Source of the DNA: Elusimicrobia bacterium GWA2_62_23
GTDB lineage: Bacteria; Elusimicrobiota; Elusimicrobia; Elusimicrobiales; UBA9959
NCBI GenBank assembly: GCA_001799635.1
Contig: MGTV01000031.1
Location: forward strand, 1 to 37,560
Direction of reading: 5' to 3'
Length of the DNA stretch: 37,560 nucleotides
Shown here: in pieces, positions 23,085 through 31,900 of the stretch
Numbering within the stretch: the first letter of the stretch is position 1
How the letters are laid out: each line of letters begins with the position of its first letter
Position numbers and translations under genes: made by a program
Notes under the pieces: model-generated
What the model was told of the DNA's origin: nothing
Database searches by the model: none
The model's input: the letters and a program-made list of their open reading frames with translations, nothing else

Positions 23085-24335
23085 TCAGCGCGGGTACCAG
23101 TCTATGAACTCGTCCCAGCGCGAATCTTTTGCCCACTGCAAGGCATCGTAATCGGAATTATAGTGATAGACCGGCAGGAAAGCCGCCAGGCCGTGGGAAC
23201 CGGGATAATTATTCCCGGCCGCCTTGTGGGACAACACCAGCTCCCCGGAGATGAATTTTAACAACTCAGCGCTTTTGGCGGTTATCTCCGGCTTGCCGGC
23301 TTCTTTGGCCGCCAATTGAACGAAGTCGTACACGTCCTTATTGTCCACGGTGTCGAAGCGCTGCGCGGCGCGCACGGCCGCGTTGACGGAGGCCTTGTCT
23401 CCGGAAGCCATAACAGTATCAACCCAGCCGTTGACCAGCGCTAGGAAGCGCGGCAGGGCGGCGGTCTTTACTACGCTCTGCATCGCGGCGGCGCCGGGCC
23501 TGTCCTTATAATAGGCGTAATAAGCATCCACTAAACCGGTCGAAAGACGCTCCGGGCCCATGGCGGGCTCGCCCAGCAGGCCGGCCAGGAAGGTATCGTA
23601 AGGGTAGCCGGGCCCCGGCTCGGTCTCTTCGGAACCCACCACATAATCCGCCAGGTCCTTCACCTCGTAGGCCACCTCGGCCATCTGCATCAGGCAGGCG
23701 TCGAAGGCCAACACGTCCACCTTGCCCATCTCCCGCAGCGCGGCGGCCAGTTCCGGGGTGTTTATATGATTGCCGGTGCCGTAATCGTACGAAATCCCTT
23801 TAAGCGCGCCGCCCGGCCCGACGGCCTTCTCCCAGCCGGAGCCGTGGTTCCACACTATCAGCATGTATCTCCTGGCCGGATAATTCTTCTTCGCCCATTT
23901 CCCGAATTCGGCAAGGTGCCGCCAATCCCCCATGTCCGCTTCCAGCGTTTCAAGGACCGGGGAAGTGACGGCCGTCGGCGCGTCATCCCTCCGTACCAGA
24001 TAACGCCGCACGCCGGACCAGCCGCCGTCGCCGTCGTCGTAGACGGCCAGGCGGCCCAGTTCGGCCACCACGTTGACCTTAGCCGTGGAGCCCGCGGCCT
24101 CCATCTCGTTGAGGTCCGCCAGGCCGAAATACTCCAGGTCGTTCTTGGCGTTGACGTACACCATCACGGTCCACTCCGCGGCCGGGGCCGGCCCGGGCGC
24201 GGCCGGCACGGAAACCCCGGGCAGGGACAGTTCCTCTTTCAGGCCGAATCCCCCGCCGTCAAAATCCACGCCGGCCAGCGCGGCCCGGGCCGGGAACAAC
24301 AACGCTAACGCAGCCGTTAGAACTTTTTTCATCAT
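23085..24335 (-). CDS. Clostripain-family (C11) cysteine peptidase, secreted
   Basis: A 416-residue exported protease. The signal peptide ends AALAG near residue 21. A short propeptide-like segment precedes the peptidase domain: WTVMVYVNAKNDLEYF opens the fold, the catalytic His is H164 in WNHGSGW, and the catalytic Cys is C214 in FDACLMQMAEV. This is the PF03415 pattern; family members cut after Arg or Lys. No Shine-Dalgarno sequence lies before the ATG-ATG start, and the nearest good promoter belongs to the decayed gene pair just upstream (24360-24658). A terminator follows. Confidence 0.9.
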   Translation of the reverse strand: MMKKVLTAALALLFPARAALAGVDFDGGGFGLKEELSLPGVSVPAAPGPAPAAEWTVMVYVNAKNDLEYFGLADLNEMEAAGSTAKVNVVAELGRLAVYDDGDGGWSGVRRYLVRRDDAPTAVTSPVLETLEADMGDWRHLAEFGKWAKKNYPARRYMLIVWNHGSGWEKAVGPGGALKGISYDYGTGNHINTPELAAALREMGKVDVLAFDACLMQMAEVAYEVKDLADYVVGSEETEPGPGYPYDTFLAGLLGEPAMGPERLSTGLVDAYYAYYKDRPGAAAMQSVVKTAALPRFLALVNGWVDTVMASGDKASVNAAVRAAQRFDTVDNKDVYDFVQLAAKEAGKPEITAKSAELLKFISGELVLSHKAAGNNYPGSHGLAAFLPVYHYNSDYDALQWAKDSRWDEFIDWYPR

Positions 24336-24359
24336 ATTCGCGCAACCGCCCGCATCGAT

Positions 24360-24475
24360 TTACTGCCGACGGGGTTGAGCAGGGGGCATCAAGACTTCAT
24401 ACTTGCTGAGGATAATTTTCCGGAATTCTTCCGAGATCGGATGAGCCCCAGTTGCTCCGGAGCGGCCTTAATCAT
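24360..24475 (-). pseudogene. Remnant of an HI0073-type nucleotidyltransferase gene
   Basis: An ATG overlapping the stop of the HI0074-like remnant (ATGATTAA) opens MIKAAPEQLGLIR, the typical N-terminus of a minimal nucleotidyltransferase. The frame then turns to nonsense, while a second frame of the same strand supplies ISEEFRKIILSKYEVLMP and a stop at 24360, the typical C-terminus of the same family. The catalytic GSxxxG...DxD part, about 60-70 residues, is missing. I read this as a deletion between both ends. Assignment rests on my memory of family ends. Confidence 0.6.
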
Positions 24476-24587
24476 TCCGCCGTTCAAGAACTTGCAGCAA
24501 TTTTCTGGCGTCCGCGGCGAACGGGGCGGCCAGCGCGCGGTCCAGAGAGTCAACGGCTTTTTTAAGGCTGCCGAGGTCCAGCGGCAT
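24468..24587 (-). pseudogene. Internally deleted HI0074-type (nucleotidyltransferase substrate-binding) gene
   Basis: An intact 39-codon frame reads MPLDLGSLKKAVDSLDRALA then ADARKLLQVLERRND. The first half is the start of an HI0074/NTase_sub_bind protein (normally about 130 residues), and the second half is its end. The four-helix core between them is gone, in frame. It retains a good GGAG ribosome site seven bases before the ATG and a near-consensus promoter. It could still make a 39-residue peptide; whether that has a function is unknown. Confidence 0.6.
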
Positions 24588-24629
24588 ATAGTTCTCCTGT
24601 GTGGCCCTGTGTCGGACCAGTGGCCTTAT

Positions 24630-24658
24630 TTTATAATTTTACCGGTCCTGTATGCCAA
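24630..24658 (-). promoter_or_regulatory. Near-consensus sigma70-type promoter
   Basis: TTGGCA (24653-24658), a spacer of exactly 17 bases and TATAAA (24630-24635) are on the minus strand. It drives the decayed HI0074/HI0073 pair and probably the clostripain gene, whose ATG is 24 bases past the second remnant. The stretch 24588-24754 holds this promoter and no gene that I can see. Confidence 0.65.
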
Positions 24659-24754
24659 AAATATCCGCGTATTGAAACAGCCCTGAAGGGAAATCAAGGG
24701 ATTTATGAACCGGAAGCGCTGGCCGGCAATGGGACCCCTTTGCCGGGCCCATAG

Positions 24755-25351
24755 TCAGCGACTGTGCGGCCCGGGAAAATACCTGAAGCCACTGCCGGGG
24801 ACGGACCGTATGCACGCCGCCAGTTCCGGCGGCAGTTTGCGGCGCAGGTTGTAGATATGTGTATCCACGAGGTTCTCCACCGCGGCTGTTTTCCACGCCC
24901 GGGAGATGATATCCTGCCGCGATGAGATCCCGGGGCTGCTGGCCACCAGAAAAGAGAACAGGGAGAACTCCCGGGCGGTGAGGTTGGATATAACCCGCTC
25001 CCCAAACCTGACCAGGCGGGTCTCCGCATAGATCCGCAGATCGCCGGAGAGGATTTCCCCTCCTCCGCGCGGCCCCAGAATTCCCTCGAGCCACGCGGAG
25101 AGCCTTTTTATGTTCAAGGGCATTCCAGCGTTCCGCGCGGCAGGGCCCGCGGCCGGCTCCCCGCACAAGCCGCGGATATCCGTACCGGCCCCGGCCGGCA
25201 GGACGAGGTCCAGCGTAACGCGCCCCGGCCGGGATCGCCGCAGGAAGGCGGCCGGGCCGCGCCCGGCGGAGGCCCTATTGGCCCGCGTATACGCTCCGGG
25301 ACGGGCGATCCGAACAGGCCCCGCGGCGCCAGGTGGATTCATAGTGCTCAA
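24755..25351 (-). CDS. Response regulator with collapsed receiver domain, intact winged-helix output
   Basis: A 198-residue frame. Residues about 100-194 form an OmpR-type DNA-binding domain (NLTAREFSLFSFLV, VDTHIYNLRRKLPPELA, SGFRYF). The N-terminal part is a damaged receiver: AAFLRRSRPGRVTLDLVLPAGAGTDI looks like the strand with the phospho-acceptor Asp, but only some 18 residues later the text jumps to PLNIKRLSAWLEGIL, the end of a receiver. About 40 residues with the T/S and K sites are missing, and the first 30 residues do not look like a receiver start. A shorter start at MPLNIK would give the output domain alone. It overlaps the upstream receiver gene by four bases. Confidence 0.6.
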   Translation of the reverse strand: MSTMNPPGAAGPVRIARPGAYTRANRASAGRGPAAFLRRSRPGRVTLDLVLPAGAGTDIRGLCGEPAAGPAARNAGMPLNIKRLSAWLEGILGPRGGGEILSGDLRIYAETRLVRFGERVISNLTAREFSLFSFLVASSPGISSRQDIISRAWKTAAVENLVDTHIYNLRRKLPPELAACIRSVPGSGFRYFPGPHSR

Positions 25352-25716
25352 GAGAGGATCTCAGCTATCCTCCCGGCCAGCAGGCCGAGGTCAGCGCTCT
25401 TCGGCATGAAATCCCGGCAATTCGGCTCCTGCAGGAAAAACGTTCCTATTTCCCGATCAAAATGCCGCCCGGTAACTACGAGAACCGGAATATTTTTCGC
25501 GCACTCGTCGGCTTGCAGGCCGCGCAGAACCTCTATGCCGGACCGCCCGGGCATCATTACGTCCAACAGAACGATATCCGGCCGGTAAGCGCGCGTTTTT
25601 TCCAGGCAGTCTACCGGGTCCGCCGCCTCCACAAGATATCCCTTCCCGCCGAGATACTGCGCCAGCAGGCTCCGGAATTCTTCGCTGTCGTCTACGATCA
25701 GGACTTTTTTCTTCAT
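25348..25716 (-). CDS. Receiver-only response regulator
   Basis: A 122-residue receiver domain starting MKKKVLIVDDSEEF (an in-frame start 14 codons upstream has no family support). Phospho-acceptor D52 lies in IVLLDVMMPGRSG and T82 in VVTGRH. The lysine is K106 in the unusual MPKS in place of KP. It has no output domain but its stop overlaps the start of the damaged regulator downstream (ATGA), so the two polypeptides are translated together and might act as one split regulator. Confidence 0.85.
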   Translation of the reverse strand: MKKKVLIVDDSEEFRSLLAQYLGGKGYLVEAADPVDCLEKTRAYRPDIVLLDVMMPGRSGIEVLRGLQADECAKNIPVLVVTGRHFDREIGTFFLQEPNCRDFMPKSADLGLLAGRIAEILS

Positions 25717-25764
25717 AAAGTTTCCGGGCCGAGCGCGCCGCGGCCGCGCCGCCGCCACGGCGCG

Positions 25765-26445
25765 TTAATCATTCTTCACGCCGGCCGGCAGAAGGTCGGC
25801 GCAGAAATTGTGGATCTCTTTGCCCTCCGAAAACTCGACCAGACACCCGCGCACCATCCCCACCCCGGGGGCATTCCACGAGATGGCTATCTTCCGGTGT
25901 TCCGCGCCGCCGCGGCGGACGTCCTTATAATCGCGCACCTGCATAAGGCATTTCTTAAAAGTTCCCGCGCCTATGGTCACGTCCTCGAACTGAAGCGCCG
26001 TGTAGGTCATTTCCTCGTCGTACGAATCGAGCGGCGCGTTATCCCTGGCGGAGAGATCCGTGCGGCGGGAAACCCGCTTATAGCTCTCCCCCAAACGCGC
26101 GCAGCGCGGATATTGCACGGCCGGAGGCGAGTATTCCCCGTAGGTGCCGTTGCGGGGGTCAAAGTCTTTATAGCGTTCCAACCCCGCTTTCGTTTCCCGG
26201 TAATAGTCCAGAAAATTCCCGTCCCACTGCACCCGTATTGGCGCCCCGTCGGCAGGCCCCAGGCTTTTCACGGAATGGTTCTTCCTAATGAGGCCCCCTC
26301 CCATTTCCCGCGCCTCCCATACGGCCCCCGGCTTCCACGGCCAGTACTCGTACACGTTTATGGCGCCCTTTTGGCACTTCTCGTATTCCGCGCCGTATAC
26401 AGGCGCTACCGCCGCCATGACCGCCAGCAATATTATTCCTCTCAT
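25765..26445 (-). CDS. Secreted protein of unknown function
   Basis: A 226-residue exported protein. The signal peptide MRGIILLAVMAAVAPVYGA is preceded by a GGAGG site, which decides the start at 26445. Mature motifs: YEYWPWKPGAVWEARE, VQWDGNFLDYYRETKAGLERY and a C-terminal half with SWNAPGVGMVRG. Six to seven Cys residues suggest disulfides. It looks like the beta-rich secreted proteins with a W-P-G-W opening, but I do not recognise a named family. It precedes the receiver gene by 48 bases on the same strand. Confidence 0.65.
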   Translation of the reverse strand: MRGIILLAVMAAVAPVYGAEYEKCQKGAINVYEYWPWKPGAVWEAREMGGGLIRKNHSVKSLGPADGAPIRVQWDGNFLDYYRETKAGLERYKDFDPRNGTYGEYSPPAVQYPRCARLGESYKRVSRRTDLSARDNAPLDSYDEEMTYTALQFEDVTIGAGTFKKCLMQVRDYKDVRRGGAEHRKIAISWNAPGVGMVRGCLVEFSEGKEIHNFCADLLPAGVKND

Positions 26446-26565
26446 TTTTCCTCCGCTGCCCGGACAGGCCGGGATGTATTTCACTTCGCCATGCAAAAGC
26501 GCCATACCACTCCCAGTCCCAAACTATTGCCCCACGAAACCCGACCTGCTATTCCGGGCAATGGT

Positions 26566-27393
26566 TCAGTAAATCCTAAAAGCGCAGCCTCCACGCGGGC
26601 AGGTATTGGTAAACCGCCCACCCGACAGAACGGCATCCCGGAGATTTACGTAATACAGGGTATTGGGCTCAAGAATGCAGCAGATATTATCACTCGCACC
26701 ACCCACTTTCCAGCGTATGTAAGTCTCTGGCCCTCCCTTCCCGCAGACGCTTGGCAGCATTGGTGAAAAATCGCACTTGTTTTTACTGATGGTCATGTAC
26801 TGATTCACTGGGGAGTATAGCGTACTCGATGACCCACGGGTTCCGGCCACCCCTGTCTTGAAAGTGAACACATATGCTCCATTGGCCGGCATATGAAAAT
26901 ACAAATCCGGTTGCTCTCTCCAACTACTTCCGGCTTTCGTACGCTCGATGGTGTTCGGCAAGCCATACGCGGCGCACAGGTCAGCGCCGGGGCCGGACGC
27001 GCCGGAGACTGGATTGCCAGTTAACTTGCCCGGCCCGGACGAACCGGGAGAGGATCCGGGACCGGTTCCGGGAGTCCCGCCGCTGGGCGCCGTAATGCCC
27101 TGGCCCGCTGAAATGCCCGCGCCTCCTGTGGACTGCGTGCCGTGGTTAAAAGCGTCCGGAGCGATGTCTGCGTCCGGAGCATTTTCGGAGTCCGGGGCTT
27201 CAGTATCTTCCCCGGACATTCCGCCCTCCGGCTCATCGTCGGGTTCGTACTCCGTGGTGTCGGAACTGTCAGCGTACAAAGGCGGTGGCACCGCCTTTTT
27301 AGCGGCCCTGCGCGGCCCCGCCGCCGCAAAGGCCGGCAGCAGCAACAGGACAGCCAGCGATAAGATCCATGATATGTTCAATTTTGTTTTCAT
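26566..27393 (-). CDS. Secreted Cys-rich protein with acidic and Pro/Gly/Ser linkers
   Basis: A 275-residue exported protein. The signal peptide ends FAAAG near residue 26. Residues 43-80 are acidic (DEPEGGMSGEDTEAPDSE); residues 85-135 are a Gly/Ser/Pro-rich linker. The C-terminal domain (about 138-275) is compact and Cys-rich, with DLYFHMPANGAYVFTFKTG, TYIRWKVGG, a CC pair in NICCILEPNTLYYVNLRD and a CPRGGCAFRIY end. The layout suggests a flexible stalk presenting a disulfide-stabilised binding domain. No family name recognised. It lies in the minus-strand surface-protein cluster. Confidence 0.65.
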   Translation of the reverse strand: MKTKLNISWILSLAVLLLLPAFAAAGPRRAAKKAVPPPLYADSSDTTEYEPDDEPEGGMSGEDTEAPDSENAPDADIAPDAFNHGTQSTGGAGISAGQGITAPSGGTPGTGPGSSPGSSGPGKLTGNPVSGASGPGADLCAAYGLPNTIERTKAGSSWREQPDLYFHMPANGAYVFTFKTGVAGTRGSSSTLYSPVNQYMTISKNKCDFSPMLPSVCGKGGPETYIRWKVGGASDNICCILEPNTLYYVNLRDAVLSGGRFTNTCPRGGCAFRIY

Positions 27394-27516
27394 AACGCCA
27401 TCTCAATAGCCCAATTTATCCCTGATTGCACGGGCTCAGTCTTCCGCAGGGCAGCGAATCATTAATCGGGCAGCCCCGCAGATCCAATCCGGGGTATTTG
27501 GCATTACCGGCGGAGG

Positions 27517-27544
27517 CATATAAAAGGAGCCCGGCTCCTTTCAC
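27517..27544 (-). terminator. Weak intrinsic terminator downstream of the DUF1566 genes
   Basis: An 8-bp stem (27523-27530 with 27534-27541, loop CCG) is followed on the minus strand by TTTATAT. It lies about 100 bases after the last DUF1566 stop. The rest of 27394-27638 has no gene I can support but contains three runs of six C's (27581-27586, 27605-27610, 27616-27621). Confidence 0.5.
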
Positions 27545-27638
27545 TCAACAGTTATTCCCTCAGCAATAATAGGTCGCTGTCCCCCCGCGGACTTTTCCAA
27601 GTGTCCCCCCTTGGACCCCCCAATTACCGAAGAACCAA

Positions 27639-28250
27639 TCACGGGCCGCCGCGCACGCAACGGACGTAGAGGCTGTTAGTCTTGGCGGAGTTGCCCACGT
27701 AACCGGCATTGAAGTACACGTGCCACGCGATGGTACTATTCGGAACATAGGTGGTAGAGGTCCAGTAAAAATCCGAAACCGTGCCGGGGAAGGCCGTGGT
27801 GTTTATACGCGGCACTGAGGCCGCACCGTAATCCACTATGCTCATGAGCTCACGTACATTGGGCAGACGCCAGTCGGTGTAGCCCGCATAGGCCATGCCG
27901 TTGAGCGTTACCGTGCAACTGGTCAACGCGCTCACCCATGTCTGCGTACCTTTAAAACCAGCGTCCGTTAGCGGGGTCGTCACCCACATAAGGCCCGTCC
28001 GGTTATCTACAGTTACCGAGGAGATGCCTACGGGGTTATATATTGTAAAGCTCATTGTAGAGATGGATGAGGCATAGTCATGGTCCTCGCCAAAGGTGGC
28101 GGTGTAACTCACGCTCTGGTTGGTGTCCGGGAAGGCGCAACCGGCAAAGCTGTAAGTAGAAACATCCGCCGCGCGCGCGGGCCGCGGGGATAGGAGCAGG
28201 CACACTATAAAAAAAACAGCACTTCCGGCAGTCAGGTTGCTTTTACGCAT
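27639..28250 (-). CDS. Secreted DUF1566 (Lcl C-terminal) protein, copy 2
   Basis: A 203-residue exported protein with a signal peptide ending PARAA (about residue 28). The DUF1566 domain fills the rest: VDNRTGLMWVT, WVSALTSCTVTLNGMAYAGYTDWRLPNVRELMSI, INTTAFPG and the terminal YVRCVRGGP. This is a beta-rich fold of the C-type-lectin/formylglycine-enzyme-like kind seen in surface proteins. It is clearly a tandem duplicate of the gene upstream (ends and middle nearly the same; N-termini and the segment around 160-190 differ). It starts 61 bases after that gene. Binding partner unknown. Confidence 0.9.
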   Translation of the reverse strand: MRKSNLTAGSAVFFIVCLLLSPRPARAADVSTYSFAGCAFPDTNQSVSYTATFGEDHDYASSISTMSFTIYNPVGISSVTVDNRTGLMWVTTPLTDAGFKGTQTWVSALTSCTVTLNGMAYAGYTDWRLPNVRELMSIVDYGAASVPRINTTAFPGTVSDFYWTSTTYVPNSTIAWHVYFNAGYVGNSAKTNSLYVRCVRGGP

Positions 28251-28311
28251 AATTAGCTTGCGCCATTGACCCTCTTCGATTTGCTTTCTTTCATCTACCC
28301 CGAATAACCGA

Positions 28312-28920
28312 TCACGGGCCGCCGCGGACGCAACGGACGTAGTTGTTACTGCTCTTGGAGTTGTAGTTCACGTTACCGAGACTGAAGTCCACGTACCACG
28401 CGTTGGTAGTGTTCGACACACAGGTGGTAGAGGTCCAATAATACCCCGAAGCCGTGCCGGGGAAGGCCGTGGTGTTTATACGCGGCGCGGGGGTCGCACC
28501 GTAATGCACTATGCTCATAAGCTCCCTCACATTGGGTAGACGCCAGTCGGTGTAGCCCGCATAAGCCATACCATTCAGCGTTACCGTGCAGCTTGTAAGC
28601 GCGCTCTCCCAGGTCTGTGTGCCCGCAAAACCGGCGTCTGTTCGCGGGTTAGTCACCCACATGAGGCCCGTCCGGTTATCTACCGTTACAGAGGAGATCC
28701 CTACCGGGTTGAGCACCGTGTAGCTGGGTTGTACAGCCGCGGACTGATAATCATGATCCTCGCCAAAGGTAGCGGTATAGCTGGCCGTCTGCCCTGTATC
28801 CGGCAGTTTCCACACCCCGTTGCAGTTCATGCCTGAGTTAAAAGAAAAGGTAGAAACATCCGCAGCGTATAAATGCGGAGAGATAATACCTATTAATCCG
28901 GCAACTAGAATAAATTTCAT
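28312..28920 (-). CDS. Secreted DUF1566 (Lcl C-terminal) protein, copy 1
   Basis: A 202-residue exported DUF1566 protein with a signal ending HLYAA (about residue 19). It shares SYTATFGEDHDY, NPVGISSVTVDNRTGLMWVT, the SCTVTLNGMAYAGYTDWRLPN block and YVRCVRGGP with copy 2. It starts one base after the stop of the 1045-residue repeat protein and has no clear ribosome site, so translation is probably coupled. That ties it functionally to the repeat protein. Confidence 0.9.
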   Translation of the reverse strand: MKFILVAGLIGIISPHLYAADVSTFSFNSGMNCNGVWKLPDTGQTASYTATFGEDHDYQSAAVQPSYTVLNPVGISSVTVDNRTGLMWVTNPRTDAGFAGTQTWESALTSCTVTLNGMAYAGYTDWRLPNVRELMSIVHYGATPAPRINTTAFPGTASGYYWTSTTCVSNTTNAWYVDFSLGNVNYNSKSSNNYVRCVRGGP

Positions 28921-28921
28921 A

Positions 28922-31900
28922 TTAGTTAGTGGTTATCCAGGCGCCCTGGCCGCTGACCGGGATCCAGGTGGTGGAAGTCGCCAAGCGCAGGGTTATGGCG
29001 GCGTAGGCCGGGGAGACGGCGCTATTGTATATTGTGCCGCCGGAGGCTGAGTCCGCTATGTATGTTGAGGCGGCGGCCTGTATGGTAACTTTGCCGGCGC
29101 CGAGTTTGATTACGGTAATGGTGGCGCCTATATCCGCCGCAGTCACTGAGAGCAGGTTTATAGTCTGCGCGGAGCCGCTGTTCACCGTTATGGTCTTGCC
29201 GAAATCGGCCGCAGTCAGGGTAATGCCAGTATCAGCCGCCTGCGTGGTGTATTTGCCTATGGTGGCGGTACCGGAAGAGATAAGGCCCTTATATACCCCG
29301 CCGATATTGATCTCATTATTGGCCGCGGCGCCGGAAGGCCCGATGTTGTAGCCGATAACAATATTGCCCGTGCCGGTGGTTACAGTGTAGCCGGCCTTGA
29401 ATCCCAGGAAAATATTATCGCTGCCGGTGCTCAGACCGTAACCCGCCCTGTATCCCACCAGCGTTGAACTGGAATAAGAATTGCCGTTTACACCCCATCC
29501 TGCTTCAACACCCACTATACTATTGCCAGAACCTGTCTGATTATAGTTGCCCGCAGCATAACCCAAAAAGGCGTTATAACCGCCAGTGGTATTGGAGTCA
29601 CCTGCAGAACGACCCAAAAAGGCGTTATAAGAGCCAGTGGTGTTGGAGTAGCCCGCAGCATAACCCAAAAAGGCGTTATTAATGCCAGTGGTGTTGGATT
29701 GGCCCGCATAAGTACCCAAAAAGGCATTATAATAGGCAATGGTGTTGGATCGGCCTGCAGAATAACCCAAAAAAGTGTTACTACCGCCAGTGGTGTTGGA
29801 GTAACCCGCGGAATGCCCGGCAAATGTATTCTGCGCGCCGGTGGTGTTAGCCGCGCCGGCCCCGGAGCCCACGAACACGCTGTAATTGCCGGTATTGACC
29901 CGGCCCGTGTTCGGACCTACGACGATGGTCTCCCCGCCGGGCAATATCGCCAGCACGGTGCTGCCGTTTATCTGGTACCGAGCGGCGGACAAATCCCCGT
30001 TCACAGTTACTGAACTCTGGGACATATCCCCGACAATAAGGCCGCCTATACTAAGATAATTATTTGTGCCTACCGCCGGCGCGGTTTTGTTATAGCCGAT
30101 GATAATGTTCCCGGTGCCGGTGGTTACTGTGTAGCCGGCCTGGAAGCCCAAGAAGATATTATCACCGCCGGTGGTAAGGCCATAGCCGGCGCGATACCCC
30201 ACAAGCGTTGAACTGGAGAACGAGTTCCCTGATATCCCTTTCCCGGCCTCATTGCCGAGTATTGCGTTGGCGGAGCCTGTTCTTGTGTAGTATCCGGCAC
30301 GATAGCCCAGAAATGAGTTCTGTCCGCCTGTGGTATTGTAATCGCCTGCCTGATAACCGATAAAAGAGTTGACGTTCCCTGAAGCGTTGGAATACCCGGC
30401 ATAAGGTCCTAAAAACACGTTATATTCTCCTGTAGTGTTGTTGTATCCTGCGGACTCGCCCAGGAAGGCATTGTAACTGCCAGTATCATTGCTATATCCG
30501 GCCAAGTGGCCAAAAAAGGAGTTGTACCACCCAGTGGTATTGAAGAAACCCGATTGTGAGCCCACAAAGGAGTTGTAATCCCCTGTGTTGGAGTACCCGG
30601 CGGTATCGCCGATAAAAACATTCTCGCTGCCGGTATCGTTGGAAGAGCCGGCTTGTTGCCCGATAAAATTATTGGCATTCCCAGACGTGTTTGAACTGCC
30701 GGCGTCTTTTCCTACAAAGACATTTCCGGCTCCGGTAGTATTGCTGGCACCGGCTGCATAACCAAGAAAGGAATTACTGCTCCCAGAAGTGTTACCCCAC
30801 GCCGCATATCCACCGACGAGGGTATTGTAATTCCCTGTGTTAACCCTGCCCGCTTCAACACCTATTCCTAAACTCCCGGTCCCCGGCAATACCGCCACCA
30901 CCGTACTGCCGTTTATCTGGTAGCGCGCGGCGGTTATGTCGCTGGAGGTGTTTACGCCGTAGGCGCCCATTTTCAGCGCTTCCGTGGCCGTGTGGTTGCC
31001 CAGATTGTCACCGGCGGCGGTGCTCTGCGGATACAGCACGCCGGTGGCGGTCATGGAGGAGACTATGGTGCCGTCGGAAGCGCGCCAGATCTGCGCGTAT
31101 TGGCTCACCAGCGTGCCGGTGGAAACGATGTCAAGAGCCGCTTGTGGTACGCGGGTGGAGATCCCGATGGTTTTTGCCGAGAGGTTGCCGTAGAGCACGC
31201 CACCGATATTAAGCTCGTTGTTCGCGCCCGGGGCGGAGGTGTCTTTGTTGTAGCCGATAATTATATTGCCAGTGCCGGTGGTAACGGTGTAGCCGGCCTT
31301 GAAGCCCAGTAAAATATTATCGCTGCCGGTGGTCAGGCCGTAACCCGCCTGATAACCCATAAGCGTAGAACTGGAGAAAGAATTGGGCCATACGCCATAT
31401 CCGGCCTCAGTGCCGAATATGGCATTAGCTGAGCCTGTTTTATTACCGTCTCCTAACGCATAAGAACCAAAAATGGAGTTATTACCACCCGTAGTGTTGT
31501 AATAACCCGCATGATAGCCAGTGAAGGAGTTATTGCTCCCGGTGGTGGCTGAGCCCGCAGAAGTACCCAGAAATGTGTTGTTTAGCCCTGTTATATTATT
31601 GGAGCCTGCAGCATAGCCTAAAAATGTGTTGTTACTCCCCGTGGTGTTGGAGAGGCCGGCAGACTCGCCAAAAAAGGAATTACTGCCTCCCGTGGTGTTG
31701 AATTTGCCGGCAGAATTTCCCATAAAGGCGTTGGACGCCCCCGTGGTGTTGCCGCGGCCCGCATTAAACCCTACAAAGACATTGTAGCCGGCGGCGTTTG
31801 CAATGCCCGCACCCACACCTATGCCTAAACTCCCGACTCCGGGCAATATCTCCAGCACCGTGCTGCCGTTTATCTGGTAGCGCGCGGCGGTGATGTCGCT

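Noticed and set aside
24700-24732. Hairpin near 24701-24732 as the terminator of the damaged regulator
   Set aside because: The stem is short with mismatches and has no T run on the minus strand.
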